DNA of 48,548 nt, taken from contig NZ_JABXXR010000008.1 of assembly GCF_013376175.1 (NCBI RefSeq), positions 1 through 48,548 of the forward strand, written 5' to 3'. This document shows positions 8,722-18,407 of the stretch, in pieces. The notes beneath the pieces were generated by a model that did no database searches, was not told where the DNA came from, and worked only from the letters and a program-made list of their open reading frames with translations. The translations under genes and the position numbers were made by a program. How positions within the stretch are numbered: position 1 is the stretch's first letter; each line of letters starts with the position of its first letter. Source of the stretch: Ameyamaea chiangmaiensis (lineage in GTDB: Bacteria > Pseudomonadota > Alphaproteobacteria > Acetobacterales > Acetobacteraceae).

Positions 8722-9612
8722 TTATCGCGGCGTCAGTGTCACCGATACCGGACAGTGATCGGAGAGGTGCGGCTTCTCTGTCGCCGGTTCTTGGTAGGTC
8801 AAGACGCGCAGACTTCCGGTGTCGAGCCACTGGCGGGCCTGATTCCCCAGAAGGATGTGATCGATGAAATACTCGCCGCCCCAGCAGGGGCTGGCAAGTC
8901 CGGCCGTCGTCAGGGTCAGCGCGCCGCCCTGCTGCGCGAGCGATTGATAGAACGGATCACCGGACGTCATGCGGCGGTTGAAGTCGCCGATGATGGCGAA
9001 CGGCTCACCCTCGTCCTGCCGCTCCAGCACCCAGTTGTCGAGCACGGCAAGCTGCTGGCGCAGGATCGGACAGGAGTGGCCCCGTTCGCCGAGCGGATCG
9101 TCCCAGCACCCCGTCTTGAGGTGCACGACCAATACTCGCAGGGCGTGCGGGCCGTTATGCACAGTAACGTCCAGGCCGCTGCGCAGATGGTGGGCGGCCG
9201 CCTTGTCGGAGACGTCTAGCTCCCGAAGGGTGGGATTGCGTGTAACGGTCCAGGGCCGCTTTATGGCCAGACCGACCTTCTGCACCACGTCGTCATCGGT
9301 CAGCACGACCGAATAGAGCGGCGTCGGGAACAGCCGCTGTGCCGCCTTGACGTCGTCGACTTCCTCGATCCCCACAATGTCCGCATCGAGACGGCGCGCG
9401 TAGGCCTGCAGTCGGGACAGGTCGGCCTCGCTATGCCCGATGACGTCCGGCGGGAGGGCCGGATCCCCCGCCGCCCGGCTGGTCAGCCACGCCAGGTTCC
9501 ACGTCGCCAGTTTAAGGGGGACTGCGTCGACATGGGCGGGAAAACATCCCAGTGCCACGCACACGAGGCCGCGACACAGGGATCGCGTCCCATACCTGCG
9601 CGCGTCCGTCAC
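8722..9612 (-). CDS. Exported endonuclease/exonuclease/phosphatase family protein
   Basis: 296-residue protein of the EEP (DNase I-like) fold, which cleaves phosphodiester or phosphomonoester bonds with a divalent metal. Motifs in order are TWNLAWL (metal Asn), GIEEVDD (metal Glu), GDFNRRM (catalytic Asp/Asn) and LSDHCPV (terminal Asp-His). The first 30 or so residues form a hydrophobic segment ending in AHVDA, so it is probably secreted to the periplasm. The start is a GTG at 9612, only 10 bases after the stop of the carbonic anhydrase gene, which suggests co-transcription and perhaps translational coupling. The substrate (nucleic acid, lipid or sugar phosphate) cannot be assigned. Confidence 0.85.
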   Translation of the reverse strand: MTDARRYGTRSLCRGLVCVALGCFPAHVDAVPLKLATWNLAWLTSRAAGDPALPPDVIGHSEADLSRLQAYARRLDADIVGIEEVDDVKAAQRLFPTPLYSVVLTDDDVVQKVGLAIKRPWTVTRNPTLRELDVSDKAAAHHLRSGLDVTVHNGPHALRVLVVHLKTGCWDDPLGERGHSCPILRQQLAVLDNWVLERQDEGEPFAIIGDFNRRMTSGDPFYQSLAQQGGALTLTTAGLASPCWGGEYFIDHILLGNQARQWLDTGSLRVLTYQEPATEKPHLSDHCPVSVTLTPR

Positions 9613-9622
9613 AAGGCCGCCG

Positions 9623-10309
9623 TCATGCCGCGGCGGACGTCTCCAGACGCGACAGTGCTTCGTCCACGCTGATGCTCTGCCGCGTCTGCTCGTCCAGAAC
9701 GGTCACGGCACCGGTTTCGATGTCGTAGAACCAGCCCTGAAGAATGAGAGTGCCGCGAGCGAGAGCGGCGGCAACGGCCGGATGCGTGCGCAGGTGCGCG
9801 ATCTGCAACAGGACGTTCTGCTCGGCCATGCTCTGCACCGACGCCGGACCGGCACTGGTGGCCTCCAGCTTTGTCGCGATCACCGCGCGTGCGGCTTCGG
9901 CATTGCGCAGCCACGACCGTACGGTCGGCATGCTGTCCAGCGCCGAGGGATCGGGATTCAGAAGCGCCTTCATGGCGCCACAGTCCGAATGGCCGCAGAC
10001 GATGATGTGCGACACACCCAGCGCCATCACGGCATATTCGATCGCCGATGAAACGCCGCCCAGCATCTCGCCATAAGCGGGGACAATGTTGCCGATGTTG
10101 CGCAGGACGAACAGTTCGCCGGGTTTGGTCTGGGTGATCAGGCTCGGGTTCACGCGGCTGTCGGCGCACGCGATGAAGAGTGTGTCCGGCGACTGCCCGT
10201 CGGCGAGTTCCGCGAACAGTTCCTTCTCCTTCGGAAACACGTCCGTGTTGAAGGTCTTGACCCCGTGAAGCAGTTCGATCAGCGACGCGCGAGCGGATGT
10301 GTCGGCCAT
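9623..10309 (-). CDS. Beta-class carbonic anhydrase
   Basis: 228-residue zinc enzyme that interconverts CO2 and bicarbonate. The zinc ligands C48, H107 and C110 and the catalytic dyad D50/R52 are seen in ACADSRVNP and CGHSDCGAM. No signal peptide is present, so it acts in the cytoplasm and would supply bicarbonate to carboxylases such as acetyl-CoA carboxylase, whose alpha subunit is also encoded in this window. The start at 10309 is fixed by TCCTCC on the plus strand (GGAGGA in the gene sense, 10315-10320) 5 bases upstream. The frame is open for 28 more codons upstream, but that extension lacks the family pattern. It lies upstream of the EEP hydrolase in a likely two-gene unit. Confidence 0.95.
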   Translation of the reverse strand: MADTSARASLIELLHGVKTFNTDVFPKEKELFAELADGQSPDTLFIACADSRVNPSLITQTKPGELFVLRNIGNIVPAYGEMLGGVSSAIEYAVMALGVSHIIVCGHSDCGAMKALLNPDPSALDSMPTVRSWLRNAEAARAVIATKLEATSAGPASVQSMAEQNVLLQIAHLRTHPAVAAALARGTLILQGWFYDIETGAVTVLDEQTRQSISVDEALSRLETSAAA

Positions 10310-10568
10310 GGTAGTCCTCCTTGAGCAAGGGTGTCGGTTCCGCTCCGGCGTCGCCGGGAGGGCGACATGAAACGAAGCGAGACCTGTGGTCACCCCATGT
10401 GACGTTGTCCAACTTGCGACAAAAGCCCGAGATCATACCCTTTACGAAAAAACCGGCCCTGGCAACGATATGTCATCCATGACTCATCGTGAGATACGAA
10501 CTATACACGAAAATCATGGAATTTCCGTAATATAGGCGACTTACTCACAGACTTGCCAACAGGCCTGT

Positions 10569-13226
10569 TCAGGCCCCGGCCGCCAGCAGAGTCCGGATCG
10601 CATCGAACGCGGCGTCGACCGCGGTGGCATCGGGACCACCGGCCTGGGCCATTTCCCGCCGTCCTCCACCGCCTTTCCCGCCGAGCGCCACGCTCGCCGC
10701 GCGCACCAGCGCCACCGCGTCCTGTGTCGGGACCAGGTCCGGCGTCACATGGACGACGACGCTGGCCTTGCCTTCCGCCGTCGACGCCAGCGCGATGACG
10801 CCCGAACCCAGCTGCTTGCCGATGGTTTCGGCCAGGGTCTTGAGTTCACGCGGCGGCACATCGCCGAGATTGCGCGCCGCGAACGACACGCCGCCAACCG
10901 TCTCGGCGGCCGGAGGGGCCCCCCCGGTCGTGGCGCCGCCCGTCACGAGTTTGCGCTGAAGCTCGGAAATCTGCCGCTCCATCGCGCGACGTTCGTCCAG
11001 AATGGCGGCCAGACGCTCGGGTGCATCGGCGGTGCCGACGCGCAACATCGACGCCATCTGGGACAGACGCTGTTCCGCCAGCAGTGCGGCTTTCTCCGCC
11101 GCCACTCCGGCGACAGCCTCGATCCGACGCACGCCTGCCGACACACCGCTTTCGGAGACGATGCGGAACAGGCCGATATCGCCCGTTCGGCCGACATGCG
11201 TGCCGCCGCACAGTTCGATCGAATATGCCTTGCGCCCGTCCTCGCCGTCGCCCATCGACACGACGCGGACCTCGTCGCCGTATTTTTCGCCGAACAAGGC
11301 CATCGCGCCGTCCTTGACCGCCTGCTCGGGCGTCATGGAGCGTGTGGATACGGCCGAATTTTCGCGAATGCGCGCGTTTACCGAGGCTTCGACCGCGGCG
11401 AGCTCATCAGCCGTCACGGGACGCGGCTGGCTGATGTCAAAGCGCAGCCGCTCCGGCGCATTCAGGCTGCCTTTTTGCGTCACATGCGTGCCCAGAGCGC
11501 GCCGGAGTGCCTCATGCAGCAGATGCGTTGCCGAATGGTGGGCCCGGATGGCCGAGCGGCGGTCATGGTCGACCGCCGCCGTCACCGCCAGACCGGGGCG
11601 TACCTCGCCCTCGATCACGGTGCCGTAATGGACCAGAAGGTCGCCGGCCTTCTTCTGGGTGTCGGTGATCGCGACGCGCACGCCCGGCGCCGACAGGATG
11701 CCGGTGTCGCCCACCTGACCACCGCTCTCGCCATAAAACGGCGTCTGGTTCAGCAGTACCGCGACCCCGGTGCCCGGGCCGGCGGATGTGACCTCGCGGT
11801 TTCCCTCGACCAGCATCGTGATCTCGGCGTCGGCCGTCTCGGTTTCGTAGCCCAGGAATTCGGTGGCACCGAAGCGGTCCCGCGCCTCGAACCAGATCGT
11901 CTCCGAGGCGGAGTCGCCCGACCCGACCCAGGCGGCCCGTGCGCGCGTGCGCTGTTCGGACATGGCGGTGTCGAAACCCGCCACATCGACGCTGCGCCCC
12001 TGTTCGCGCAGAGCGTCCTGCGTCAGATCGAGCGGGAAGCCGAACGTATCGTACAGCTTGAACGCGACGGGGCCCGGCAGAGCCTCGCCATTGCCCAGCC
12101 GGCCGGTTTCGTCGGCCAGAAGGGCAAGCCCGCGTTCGAGCATCGCCTTGAAACGCTCTTCTTCCCAACGCATCGTCTCGACGATCAGCGCCTCGGCCTG
12201 AACCAGCTCGGGGTATGCGGCCCCCATCTGCCGGATCAAGGCTGGGACCAGACGGAAGAACACCGGCTCTCGCGTGCCCATCATGTGCAGATGCCGCATG
12301 GCGCGGCGCATGATGCGGCGCAGGACATAGCCGCGCCCGTCCTTGGACGGCAGGACGCCGTCAGCGATCAGAAACGCGGTCGACCGCAGATGGTCGGCCA
12401 CTACACGGTGACTGGCCTTGAACGCTCCGTCCGGGTCCTGTCCGGTGACGTCGGCCGACGCCAGGATCAGCGCACGCAGGGTGTCGGTATCGTAATTGTC
12501 GCGCTTGCCCTGGAGAATGGCGGCGAATCGTTCTAGCCCCAGGCCGGTGTCGATGGACGGGCGGGGCAGGGGCGTGCGCGTGCCCGGCGGATCCTCGAAG
12601 AACTGCATGAACACGAGGTTCCAGATCTCGACGAAGCGATCGCCGTCTTCATCCGGCGAGCCGGGTGGGCCGCCGAAGACGTCCGGGCCGTGGTCGTAGA
12701 AGATTTCCGAGCATGGGCCGCAGGGGCCGATGTCGCCCATGCGCCAGAAATTGTCGGACGTCGGGATGCGGATGATCCGGTCATCCGGAAGGCCGGCGAT
12801 CTTGCGCCACAGGGCGGCGGCTTCCTCGTCCTCGGAATAGACCGTGGCCAGAAGCTTGTCCTTCGCAAGACCAAAGTCCCTTGTGATGAGCGTCCATGCC
12901 AGCTCGATCGCGCGCTCCTTGAAGTAGTCGCCGAACGAGAAATTTCCCATCATCTCGAAAAAAGTATGATGGCGTGCCGTGTACCCGACATTGTCCAGAT
13001 CGTTATGTTTGCCGCCCGCGCGAACCACTTTTTGCGCGGTCGTCGCACGCTGATATGGGCGCGTCTCAAGGCCGGTGAAGACGTTCTTGAACTGCACCAT
13101 TCCGGCGTTGGTGAACAGAAGCGTCGGGTCGTTACGCGGAACAAGCGGCGATGACGGGACGATCTGATGATCGTTCGATGCGAAATAATCGAGGAACGTC
13201 GCGCGGATATCGTTGGTGCTGGTCAT
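10569..13226 (-). CDS. alaS: Alanyl-tRNA synthetase
   Basis: 885 residues, the usual length for bacterial AlaRS, which attaches alanine to tRNA-Ala and edits mischarged serine or glycine. The N-terminus ([20 protein letters not shown]) and [15 protein letters not shown] are the class II catalytic region. The editing domain has the zinc motifs [13 protein letters not shown] and [13 protein letters not shown], and the C-Ala/DHHA1 region ends the protein ([15 protein letters not shown]). The start at 13226 matches the family N-terminus but has only a weak ribosome site. It stands alone, with 259 bases between its stop and the carbonic anhydrase start; an inverted repeat (GGCCTG/CAGGCC, 10562-10575) overlaps the stop. 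Confidence 0.98.
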   Translation of the reverse strand: MTSTNDIRATFLDYFASNDHQIVPSSPLVPRNDPTLLFTNAGMVQFKNVFTGLETRPYQRATTAQKVVRAGGKHNDLDNVGYTARHHTFFEMMGNFSFGDYFKERAIELAWTLITRDFGLAKDKLLATVYSEDEEAAALWRKIAGLPDDRIIRIPTSDNFWRMGDIGPCGPCSEIFYDHGPDVFGGPPGSPDEDGDRFVEIWNLVFMQFFEDPPGTRTPLPRPSIDTGLGLERFAAILQGKRDNYDTDTLRALILASADVTGQDPDGAFKASHRVVADHLRSTAFLIADGVLPSKDGRGYVLRRIMRRAMRHLHMMGTREPVFFRLVPALIRQMGAAYPELVQAEALIVETMRWEEERFKAMLERGLALLADETGRLGNGEALPGPVAFKLYDTFGFPLDLTQDALREQGRSVDVAGFDTAMSEQRTRARAAWVGSGDSASETIWFEARDRFGATEFLGYETETADAEITMLVEGNREVTSAGPGTGVAVLLNQTPFYGESGGQVGDTGILSAPGVRVAITDTQKKAGDLLVHYGTVIEGEVRPGLAVTAAVDHDRRSAIRAHHSATHLLHEALRRALGTHVTQKGSLNAPERLRFDISQPRPVTADELAAVEASVNARIRENSAVSTRSMTPEQAVKDGAMALFGEKYGDEVRVVSMGDGEDGRKAYSIELCGGTHVGRTGDIGLFRIVSESGVSAGVRRIEAVAGVAAEKAALLAEQRLSQMASMLRVGTADAPERLAAILDERRAMERQISELQRKLVTGGATTGGAPPAAETVGGVSFAARNLGDVPPRELKTLAETIGKQLGSGVIALASTAEGKASVVVHVTPDLVPTQDAVALVRAASVALGGKGGGGRREMAQAGGPDATAVDAAFDAIRTLLAAGA

Positions 13227-13295
13227 GGTGCGAGGTGGCTGGTCCGGATAATGGGCGCGCGGCAGGCGCGTGTGGTCCTGACGTAGCGCAGCAAC

Positions 13296-13823
13296 TTAGT
13301 CACGTCCATTGGCGGATGGGCGCTTTACCCGGAAGACCAGACGCCGCGACAGGCTGAAGTTGGCGAACATCCCGGTCAACGCGCCGACGGCCAGCGCCAG
13401 AGGAGGATACGCCACGCACAGCGGCACGGTCAGGAACAGCGTGTACACCGCACTGCGGTTGAGCAGAAAACCCACCGTGTTTGCGCCGAGAAAGTGCAGC
13501 CACTGGCGCAGAAGCCCGGCGTCGGAGGCAACATGCCGAAAGGTCCAGAGGCGATTGGCAAGCCAGTTCAGGCTGGCGGCAACGAAATAGGCGACGAACG
13601 TGGCCGTCATGAGACCGACCACCGGCCGCAGAAGATAGACGGTTCCCGCATCCCAGACGAAACCGAGCGCGCCGACACATCCGAACCGGAAAAACTGGGC
13701 AAGCGTCGCGCCCGCGGGGGCCAGTGCCTCGGCCGTTGGCGTAACGAGCGGGTCGACCGGAACCACATCGACAGCCGGGTCGGCGGGGGGCGAGAGCGGG
13801 GCCGGATCAGAAGCGATGTCCAT
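13296..13823 (-). CDS. GtrA-family membrane protein
   Basis: 175-residue integral membrane protein with four predicted hydrophobic segments after a roughly 50-residue Pro/Ala-rich soluble N-terminus (FFRFGCVGALGFVWDAG begins the domain). GtrA proteins are thought to flip or help move polyprenyl-linked sugars in surface-polysaccharide or O-antigen modification. No glycosyltransferase partner lies beside it. The ATG at 13823 is preferred over an upstream in-frame start at 13859 because GAGG sits 5 bases before it and because the longer version would run through the strong terminator of the OmpA gene. Confidence 0.85.
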   Translation of the reverse strand: MDIASDPAPLSPPADPAVDVVPVDPLVTPTAEALAPAGATLAQFFRFGCVGALGFVWDAGTVYLLRPVVGLMTATFVAYFVAASLNWLANRLWTFRHVASDAGLLRQWLHFLGANTVGFLLNRSAVYTLFLTVPLCVAYPPLALAVGALTGMFANFSLSRRLVFRVKRPSANGRD

Positions 13824-13837
13824 CTGATCCTCATAAA

Positions 13838-13867
13838 AAAAAGGGGCGCCCAAGGGCACCCCTTTTT
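13838..13867 (-). terminator. Rho-independent terminator of the OmpA-family gene
   Basis: On the minus strand a 14-bp stem (arms 13854-13867 and 13838-13851, one G-U pair) runs into a T-rich tract. It lies 20 bases after the OmpA stop and just before the GtrA start, so the two genes are probably separate transcripts. Confidence 0.85.
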
Positions 13868-13886
13868 CCCGAAATCCGGGACGAGA

Positions 13887-15020
13887 TCAGTGAAGAATGA
13901 TCTCGACGCGACGGTTCTGCGGCTCGCGGGTGTTCGGACCCGTCGGCACCAGCGGGTGGGCCTCGCCGTAACCGTGGATGTCGATGGCGTTCGCCGGGAC
14001 ACCGTCACGAACCAGCTCAGCCTTCACGCTGTCAGCGCGACGGATGGACAGGCCCATGTTGTACTTCTCGCCACGCGCACCGGGGTGAGCAGCCGAGTTG
14101 TCGGTGTAGCCGTTGACTTCGATGCGGGTCGTCTGGACGTGCGTCGAAGCCTGAGCTGCCTGGGCCACGATCTCACGCGCACGCGAGGTCAGGACCGACT
14201 TGTCCCAGTCGAAGAACACCAGATAGGTGCGCGCGGGCGTCGGAGCCGGCGGAACGACGACCGGAGCCGGCGGCGGCGGCGGCGGAGCCGTATCGAAGGC
14301 GTAGCGGATGCCCACGTTGAACTGATGACGGAACGCGTGGTCGAAGTTCGCGTTGCCGGCGATCTTGCCCATCGGACCATAGCTGGTCGAACGGAACGAG
14401 CCGTCGGTGAACGTCGTGCCCATCATGCGGTAGTCCGCCGTGACGGCCAGACCCGGGACGCCCGGAATATCGTAGGCTGCGCCGACGATGCCCTGATAGG
14501 CGAAGCCGCCGTTCGTGCCGCCGATGCGGTTAACAACGCCGTTGGCGAAGTTCGTCTGCACCGGGTTGAAGTGCTGCCACAGGTAGCCGGCGCCAACGCC
14601 GACATACGGAGTAACAGGCACATTGATGCCGAACTGGGTCAGATCGATGTCGTACAGGACATTGATCAGGCCGCCGTATTCCTGCGTGCTGCCGCTGGTG
14701 CTGCCAGGAGCCGACGTGGCGCGCAGATGGTTGATCTGCGAGTAGTTGTAGACGCCTTCGACTTCAGCGCGCAGACCGTTGCCGAAGCCCCAGCCAACCG
14801 CGCCGCGGCCGGTGAAGCCGTCCTTGTGACGCAGACGAGCGCGCGACCCGGTCTGACCGCCCTCGAGCGTGCCATTGGAGAAGTGCCCGTGCTGGTCCTG
14901 CATCAGGTTATACCCGCCGCCGAGATCGACATACGGGCCCGTGATCGTGCTCGCCTGCGAGGCGGCGACCGGTGCTGCGGCGATCAGGGCCGTAGCGAGT
15001 AACGTCGAGCGTAGACGCAT
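13887..15020 (-). CDS. OmpA-family outer membrane protein
   Basis: 377 residues: signal peptide (residues 1-23, ending SQAST), an eight-stranded OmpA-type beta-barrel (from GPYVDLGGGYNLMQ), a short proline-rich hinge (about residue 270) and a C-terminal peptidoglycan-binding OmpA domain with NGYTDNS and QNRRVEIIL, whose Asp and Arg normally bind diaminopimelate. It would tie the outer membrane to the cell wall. The ATG at 15020 is supported by GAGGA (15028-15032) 7 bases upstream. The gene has its own terminator and a 314-base upstream region with two palindromes, which suggests an independently regulated, abundant protein. Confidence 0.95.
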   Translation of the reverse strand: MRLRSTLLATALIAAAPVAASQASTITGPYVDLGGGYNLMQDQHGHFSNGTLEGGQTGSRARLRHKDGFTGRGAVGWGFGNGLRAEVEGVYNYSQINHLRATSAPGSTSGSTQEYGGLINVLYDIDLTQFGINVPVTPYVGVGAGYLWQHFNPVQTNFANGVVNRIGGTNGGFAYQGIVGAAYDIPGVPGLAVTADYRMMGTTFTDGSFRSTSYGPMGKIAGNANFDHAFRHQFNVGIRYAFDTAPPPPPPAPVVVPPAPTPARTYLVFFDWDKSVLTSRAREIVAQAAQASTHVQTTRIEVNGYTDNSAAHPGARGEKYNMGLSIRRADSVKAELVRDGVPANAIDIHGYGEAHPLVPTGPNTREPQNRRVEIILH

Positions 15021-15334
15021 TTTTTCGTCCTCATTTATCATCATCAAGTTCGAGACGGCGCCACCAAGAAGGCATCGTCCCAGCGTGATGCAAAACCCCC
15101 TATAGAACCTAAGGTTCCGGCAGAGGAACCCGTCTGACACCCCGGAAAAACGATCTCCCGTGAACTGTGGTAATTTTAGCACAGTCCGGAGCGCGGGAGG
15201 ATTTGGGTGCATACGGGCGCCACATGCCGCAAATCTCAGCATTGCGTCTGTACAGAACAAAATGCCCAGCTGATAGGAACTTAACGCATGGCAGGGTAAC
15301 GCCGACGTGTGCTTCTGCCCTGATTGGGGCAATA
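15021..15334 (-). other. 314-base intergenic region upstream of the OmpA gene
   Basis: No convincing gene. It holds a GAACCT-A-AGGTTC palindrome (15105-15117), an overlapping 6-bp hairpin GGTTCC/GGAACC (15113-15130), and an ACTGTG-N10-CACAGT dyad (15164-15185). The ompA promoter should lie here, but no clear -35/-10 pair stands out. Confidence 0.5.
15164..15185. promoter_or_regulatory. Operator-like dyad ACTGTG-N10-CACAGT
   Basis: Two perfect 6-base arms flank a 10-base AT-rich centre, about 145 bases upstream of the OmpA-family start and 150 bases after the aroKB stop. The shape is that of a binding site for a dimeric helix-turn-helix regulator; the regulator is unknown. Confidence 0.35.
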
Positions 15335-17050
15335 TCAGGGCACGCAGCCCTCATCGTCGAAGAGTGCCCGCACACTGTCGGCCGGTACGTCGCGGCACGT
15401 GAACGCGGCGCCGATTCCGCGTGCGAGAACAAAGGACAACTGTCCGTCACGCATCTTCTTGTCTCGCTTCATGTGATCCAGCAGCGCCTCCGTGCTCAGG
15501 CGCTGGTTCAGCCATGCAATCCGGTCCGGCATTCCGTTGCGTTCGAGATGGAGGCTTATACGTTTCAGGTCATCGGCCGGGCAGACACCCAGCCGTACCG
15601 ACAGGTCGAACGCGAGGCGAAGCCCGATCGAAACGGCCTCGCCATGTAACAGGCGGCCGTCGAAACCCATCTCGGCTTCCAGCGCATGGGCGAACGTGTG
15701 CCCCAGATTGAGCAGGGCGCGGCCATTTTCACCCTTTTCCTCGCGTTCGTCATCGAGCACGACGCGAGTCTTGAAGGCGCAGGCGCGCTCGACCGCCTCC
15801 GACAGGACCTGCGGATCGCCCGTCAGCACGGCTGGCGCGTTCCGCTCGCACCATTCGAACAGCGCGGGGTCGGAGATCAGCCCTGCCTTGAGGATTTCGG
15901 CGTATCCGGCCCGGACTTCGCGGGGCGGGAGCGTCCGGAGGGCCGATATGTCGGCCAGCACCGCGATGGGCTGATGGAAGGCTCCGATCAGGTTCTTGCC
16001 ATAGCGGCTGTTGATCCCCGTCTTGCCGCCGACCGAGGAATCGACCTGCGAGAGAAGCGTCGTGGGGATCTGCACAAAGGGCAGTCCGCGCAGTGTGCTT
16101 GCGGCCACGAAACCCGCGAGATCGCCGACCACGCCGCCACCGAGCGCCACGACGGTGGTGCGGCGCTCGACCCCCTGTTCCAGAAGGCCGTCGCTCAGTT
16201 GACCGAAAATTTCCAGACGCTTGGACGATTCTCCGGCCGGAACCGTCAGGGCGGTCGCGGCGATGGCGGTGCGTTCGAACGACGCCATGAGGGCGTCGAG
16301 ATGCAGGGACGCCACCGTCTCGTCGGTGATCACGATGACGCGCTTTTGCGGCAGGACCGGGGCCAGCAGTGCGCCTGCGCGTGCGATCAAACCTTCGCCG
16401 ATAGTCACATCATAGGCGTCATGCGGCAGCCCGACGTGGACCTGACGGGCCTGAGGGTGGTTGGCCAGCGCCTCGATCACGCGCGTTGCGGCGTTGTCCA
16501 CGCTGTCGTCGGTGCTGTCCACGATGATGTCGGCCTCTGCATAGATGGGGTAGCGGACGGCGATCAGTTGCTCGAGCGCCACGATGGGGTCGCTTCCGTT
16601 CAGAAGCGGACGATGGGTTTTGCCCTGCACGCGACGATGGAGGGTCGAGAGGGGACAGCGCAGCCAGACCGACCGGGCACGGGCGCGGATCAGGGCGCGC
16701 GTGTCCGCGTCCATGAAGGCGCCCCCGCCCGTCGCGATCACGGCGGCGCGGCCTGCCAGCAGGCGACTGATGACGCGCTTTTCGCCCTTGCGGAATTCCG
16801 CCTCGCCGTGACGTTCGAACAGTTCGGCGATCGTGCAACCGGCGGCCCGTTCGATTTCCGCGTCGGCGTCGATGAAGGGCAGTTCCAGACGCTGCGCCAG
16901 ACGACGCCCGACGGTCGTCTTTCCGGCACCCATAAGACCGACGAGGACGATGTTGCTGCGTCCGGCGGTCGCGGTGCGCTGCGCGGATTCCGCGTCGACG
17001 GCCAAAGCGTCGGGGGGGGACGCGAGAGTGGGCAGGATGGTGCGTGACAT
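15335..17050 (-). CDS. aroKB: Bifunctional shikimate kinase / 3-dehydroquinate synthase
   Basis: 571-residue fusion of two shikimate-pathway enzymes. Residues about 30-195 are shikimate kinase, with a Walker A loop GLMGAGKT at 38-45 and ATGGGAF. Residues about 200-565 are 3-dehydroquinate synthase, with GGGVVGDLAGF, the stretch SQVDSSVGGKTGIN and the zinc-ligand regions LGHTFAHALE and LLHGEAVSIG. The kinase phosphorylates shikimate with ATP; the synthase cyclises DAHP to 3-dehydroquinate with NAD+. Elsewhere these are usually adjacent genes. The ATG at 17050 starts a short linker before the P-loop. It is divergent from the small protein/xerD unit across 112 bases. Confidence 0.95.
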   Translation of the reverse strand: MSRTILPTLASPPDALAVDAESAQRTATAGRSNIVLVGLMGAGKTTVGRRLAQRLELPFIDADAEIERAAGCTIAELFERHGEAEFRKGEKRVISRLLAGRAAVIATGGGAFMDADTRALIRARARSVWLRCPLSTLHRRVQGKTHRPLLNGSDPIVALEQLIAVRYPIYAEADIIVDSTDDSVDNAATRVIEALANHPQARQVHVGLPHDAYDVTIGEGLIARAGALLAPVLPQKRVIVITDETVASLHLDALMASFERTAIAATALTVPAGESSKRLEIFGQLSDGLLEQGVERRTTVVALGGGVVGDLAGFVAASTLRGLPFVQIPTTLLSQVDSSVGGKTGINSRYGKNLIGAFHQPIAVLADISALRTLPPREVRAGYAEILKAGLISDPALFEWCERNAPAVLTGDPQVLSEAVERACAFKTRVVLDDEREEKGENGRALLNLGHTFAHALEAEMGFDGRLLHGEAVSIGLRLAFDLSVRLGVCPADDLKRISLHLERNGMPDRIAWLNQRLSTEALLDHMKRDKKMRDGQLSFVLARGIGAAFTCRDVPADSVRALFDDEGCVP

Positions 17051-17162
17051 GATCGCCAACCTAACATAGAGCAGGAGGCGCAGCCATCCGCTGTGTCGGT
17101 CCCGCGCGACGACGACCGGCTGTTTCGTTCGCTTTTCGCCCTGATACTCGACAAGGATTTCC

Positions 17163-17396
17163 ATGCGTCGCGTAGCTCTTGCCGCCGCCGTGCTCGTCGT
17201 GGTCGGCCTGTTCGCCGGCTTTCTCTCGCTCGGGTTTTCGGCCAAGCCGCCTCTGCCGCAGGACGTCCACAAGGATCTTCCGGCCAGCACCTTCGCCAGC
17301 GCGGCGGCTCCGGTGACGCCCCCGCCCGTTCCGGCTGCGACCCCCGCGCCTGCCCCGGAACCCACCACCCCGCCAACGGCCGCAGCGGCACATTGA
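17163..17396 (+). CDS. Small Pro/Ala-rich membrane-anchored protein
   Basis: 77 residues: one N-terminal hydrophobic segment (about residues 4-25) followed by a tail made almost only of Pro, Ala and Thr. It would be anchored in the inner membrane with a short, unstructured periplasmic tail, or be secreted if the segment is cleaved. AAGGA lies 5 bases before the ATG. Its TGA overlaps the proposed TTG start of xerD (17393), so the two genes are probably translated together. I recognise no family and assign no function. Its reality rests on the ribosome site, the membrane segment and the coupling to xerD. Confidence 0.65.
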   Translation: MRRVALAAAVLVVVGLFAGFLSLGFSAKPPLPQDVHKDLPASTFASAAAPVTPPPVPAATPAPAPEPTTPPTAAAAH

Positions 17397-18337
17397 GCGG
17401 TGTCTCGGCCAGCATAGACTCCTTCCTCGAAATGCTGGCCGCCGAACGTGGGGCGGCCCGCAACACGCTCGCCGCCTATCGGCGCGATCTGGACGACTGC
17501 ACGGCGTTCGTGGTGCGGCATGGCGGTCACACGTTGCGCGATGCGACAGCTACCGATCTGCACGGCTATCTTGCCAGTCTGGGCCAGGCCGGTTTCGCCG
17601 CGCGCACAGTTGCCCGGCGACTGTCCTGTCTGAGGCAATATTTCCTGTTCCTGATGCGCGACGGCGTTCGTCGTGACGATCCCACGGCCGAGTGCGAGAC
17701 GCCGCGTCGGTCCGTGACGCTGCCCCGCGTGCTGGGCGAGGGCGATATCGCCGCGTTGCTGGACGCGGCGACCGCGCCTCCCGATGCCTCGCCGCTGCGG
17801 CGGCGGCGTAGCGCCATCGCACAGGCCGCGATCGAGATGCTCTACGCCAGCGGCCTGCGCATCTCCGAACTACTGGCGCTACCGCGCGTGGTAGCGCAGG
17901 CGGGCGGTGGTGCCGGGATGATCGTGGTGCGGGGCAAGGGTGGTCGGGAACGGCTGGTGCCGCTGTCCGAGCGCGCGCGAGACGCCGCACGCGCGCTTCT
18001 GGCAATCGATGGCCGCGATGCCGACTCCGATCCGCGCGGTCCCCTGTTCGCCGGCCGCACGGCCGGGCGTCCCCTCACGCGGCAGGCCTTTGACCATATA
18101 CTCGCGGAGGTCGCCCTGCGCGCGGGTCTGCCGACGGGCGCGGTCTCGCCGCATGTGCTGCGCCATTCCTTTGCCAGTCACCTCCTGGCCCATGGTGCGG
18201 ACCTGCGGGCCCTTCAGACGTTGCTGGGCCATGCGGATATCAGCACCACCCAGATCTATACCCATGTGATGGACGAACATCTGCGTGATCTGGTGGAGCG
18301 CCACCATCCTCTCGGCGGCGGTGCGGAGCGGCCTTGA
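17393..18337 (+). CDS. xerD: Site-specific tyrosine recombinase XerD
   Basis: 314 residues with an N-terminal SAM-like core-binding domain (SFLEMLAAERGAARNTLAAYRR) and a C-terminal catalytic domain. All six catalytic residues are visible: R156, K182, H254, R257, H280 and the nucleophile Y289 (in TTQIYTHV). XerC/XerD resolve chromosome dimers at dif with FtsK. XerD rather than XerC is favoured by the neighbouring aroK/aroB and accA genes, as in other alphaproteobacteria. The TTG at 17393 is chosen because the next ATG (17432) would cut into the conserved N-terminal helix and because it overlaps the previous stop in TTGA. It is a housekeeping recombinase, not evidence of a mobile element. Confidence 0.92.
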   Translation: MSGVSASIDSFLEMLAAERGAARNTLAAYRRDLDDCTAFVVRHGGHTLRDATATDLHGYLASLGQAGFAARTVARRLSCLRQYFLFLMRDGVRRDDPTAECETPRRSVTLPRVLGEGDIAALLDAATAPPDASPLRRRRSAIAQAAIEMLYASGLRISELLALPRVVAQAGGGAGMIVVRGKGGRERLVPLSERARDAARALLAIDGRDADSDPRGPLFAGRTAGRPLTRQAFDHILAEVALRAGLPTGAVSPHVLRHSFASHLLAHGADLRALQTLLGHADISTTQIYTHVMDEHLRDLVERHHPLGGGAERP

Positions 18338-18407
18338 ACGCATCTTTGTGGCAGCGAGGGCGACAAGATGCTTGGCAAGCGGCGCCACTGTGCTAATGGC
18401 CAACGCC

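Noticed and set aside
8557-9219. Plus-strand reading frame of about 220 codons with a hydrophobic start
   Set aside because: It runs mostly antisense through the EEP hydrolase gene, which has a full set of catalytic motifs; its later part looks like antisense translation, and no ribosome site precedes it.
10749-12536. Nearly 600-codon plus-strand frame inside alaS
   Set aside because: It is antisense to a full-length alanyl-tRNA synthetase and shows no family pattern.
14280-14300. GGC-rich short tandem run in the OmpA gene
   Set aside because: It encodes the proline-rich hinge between barrel and peptidoglycan-binding domain and is expected there.
17393-18337. Tyrosine recombinase as evidence of an integrated element
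   Set aside because: Catalytic layout, length and the aroKB/accA neighbours indicate the housekeeping XerD; no attachment-site repeats are seen.
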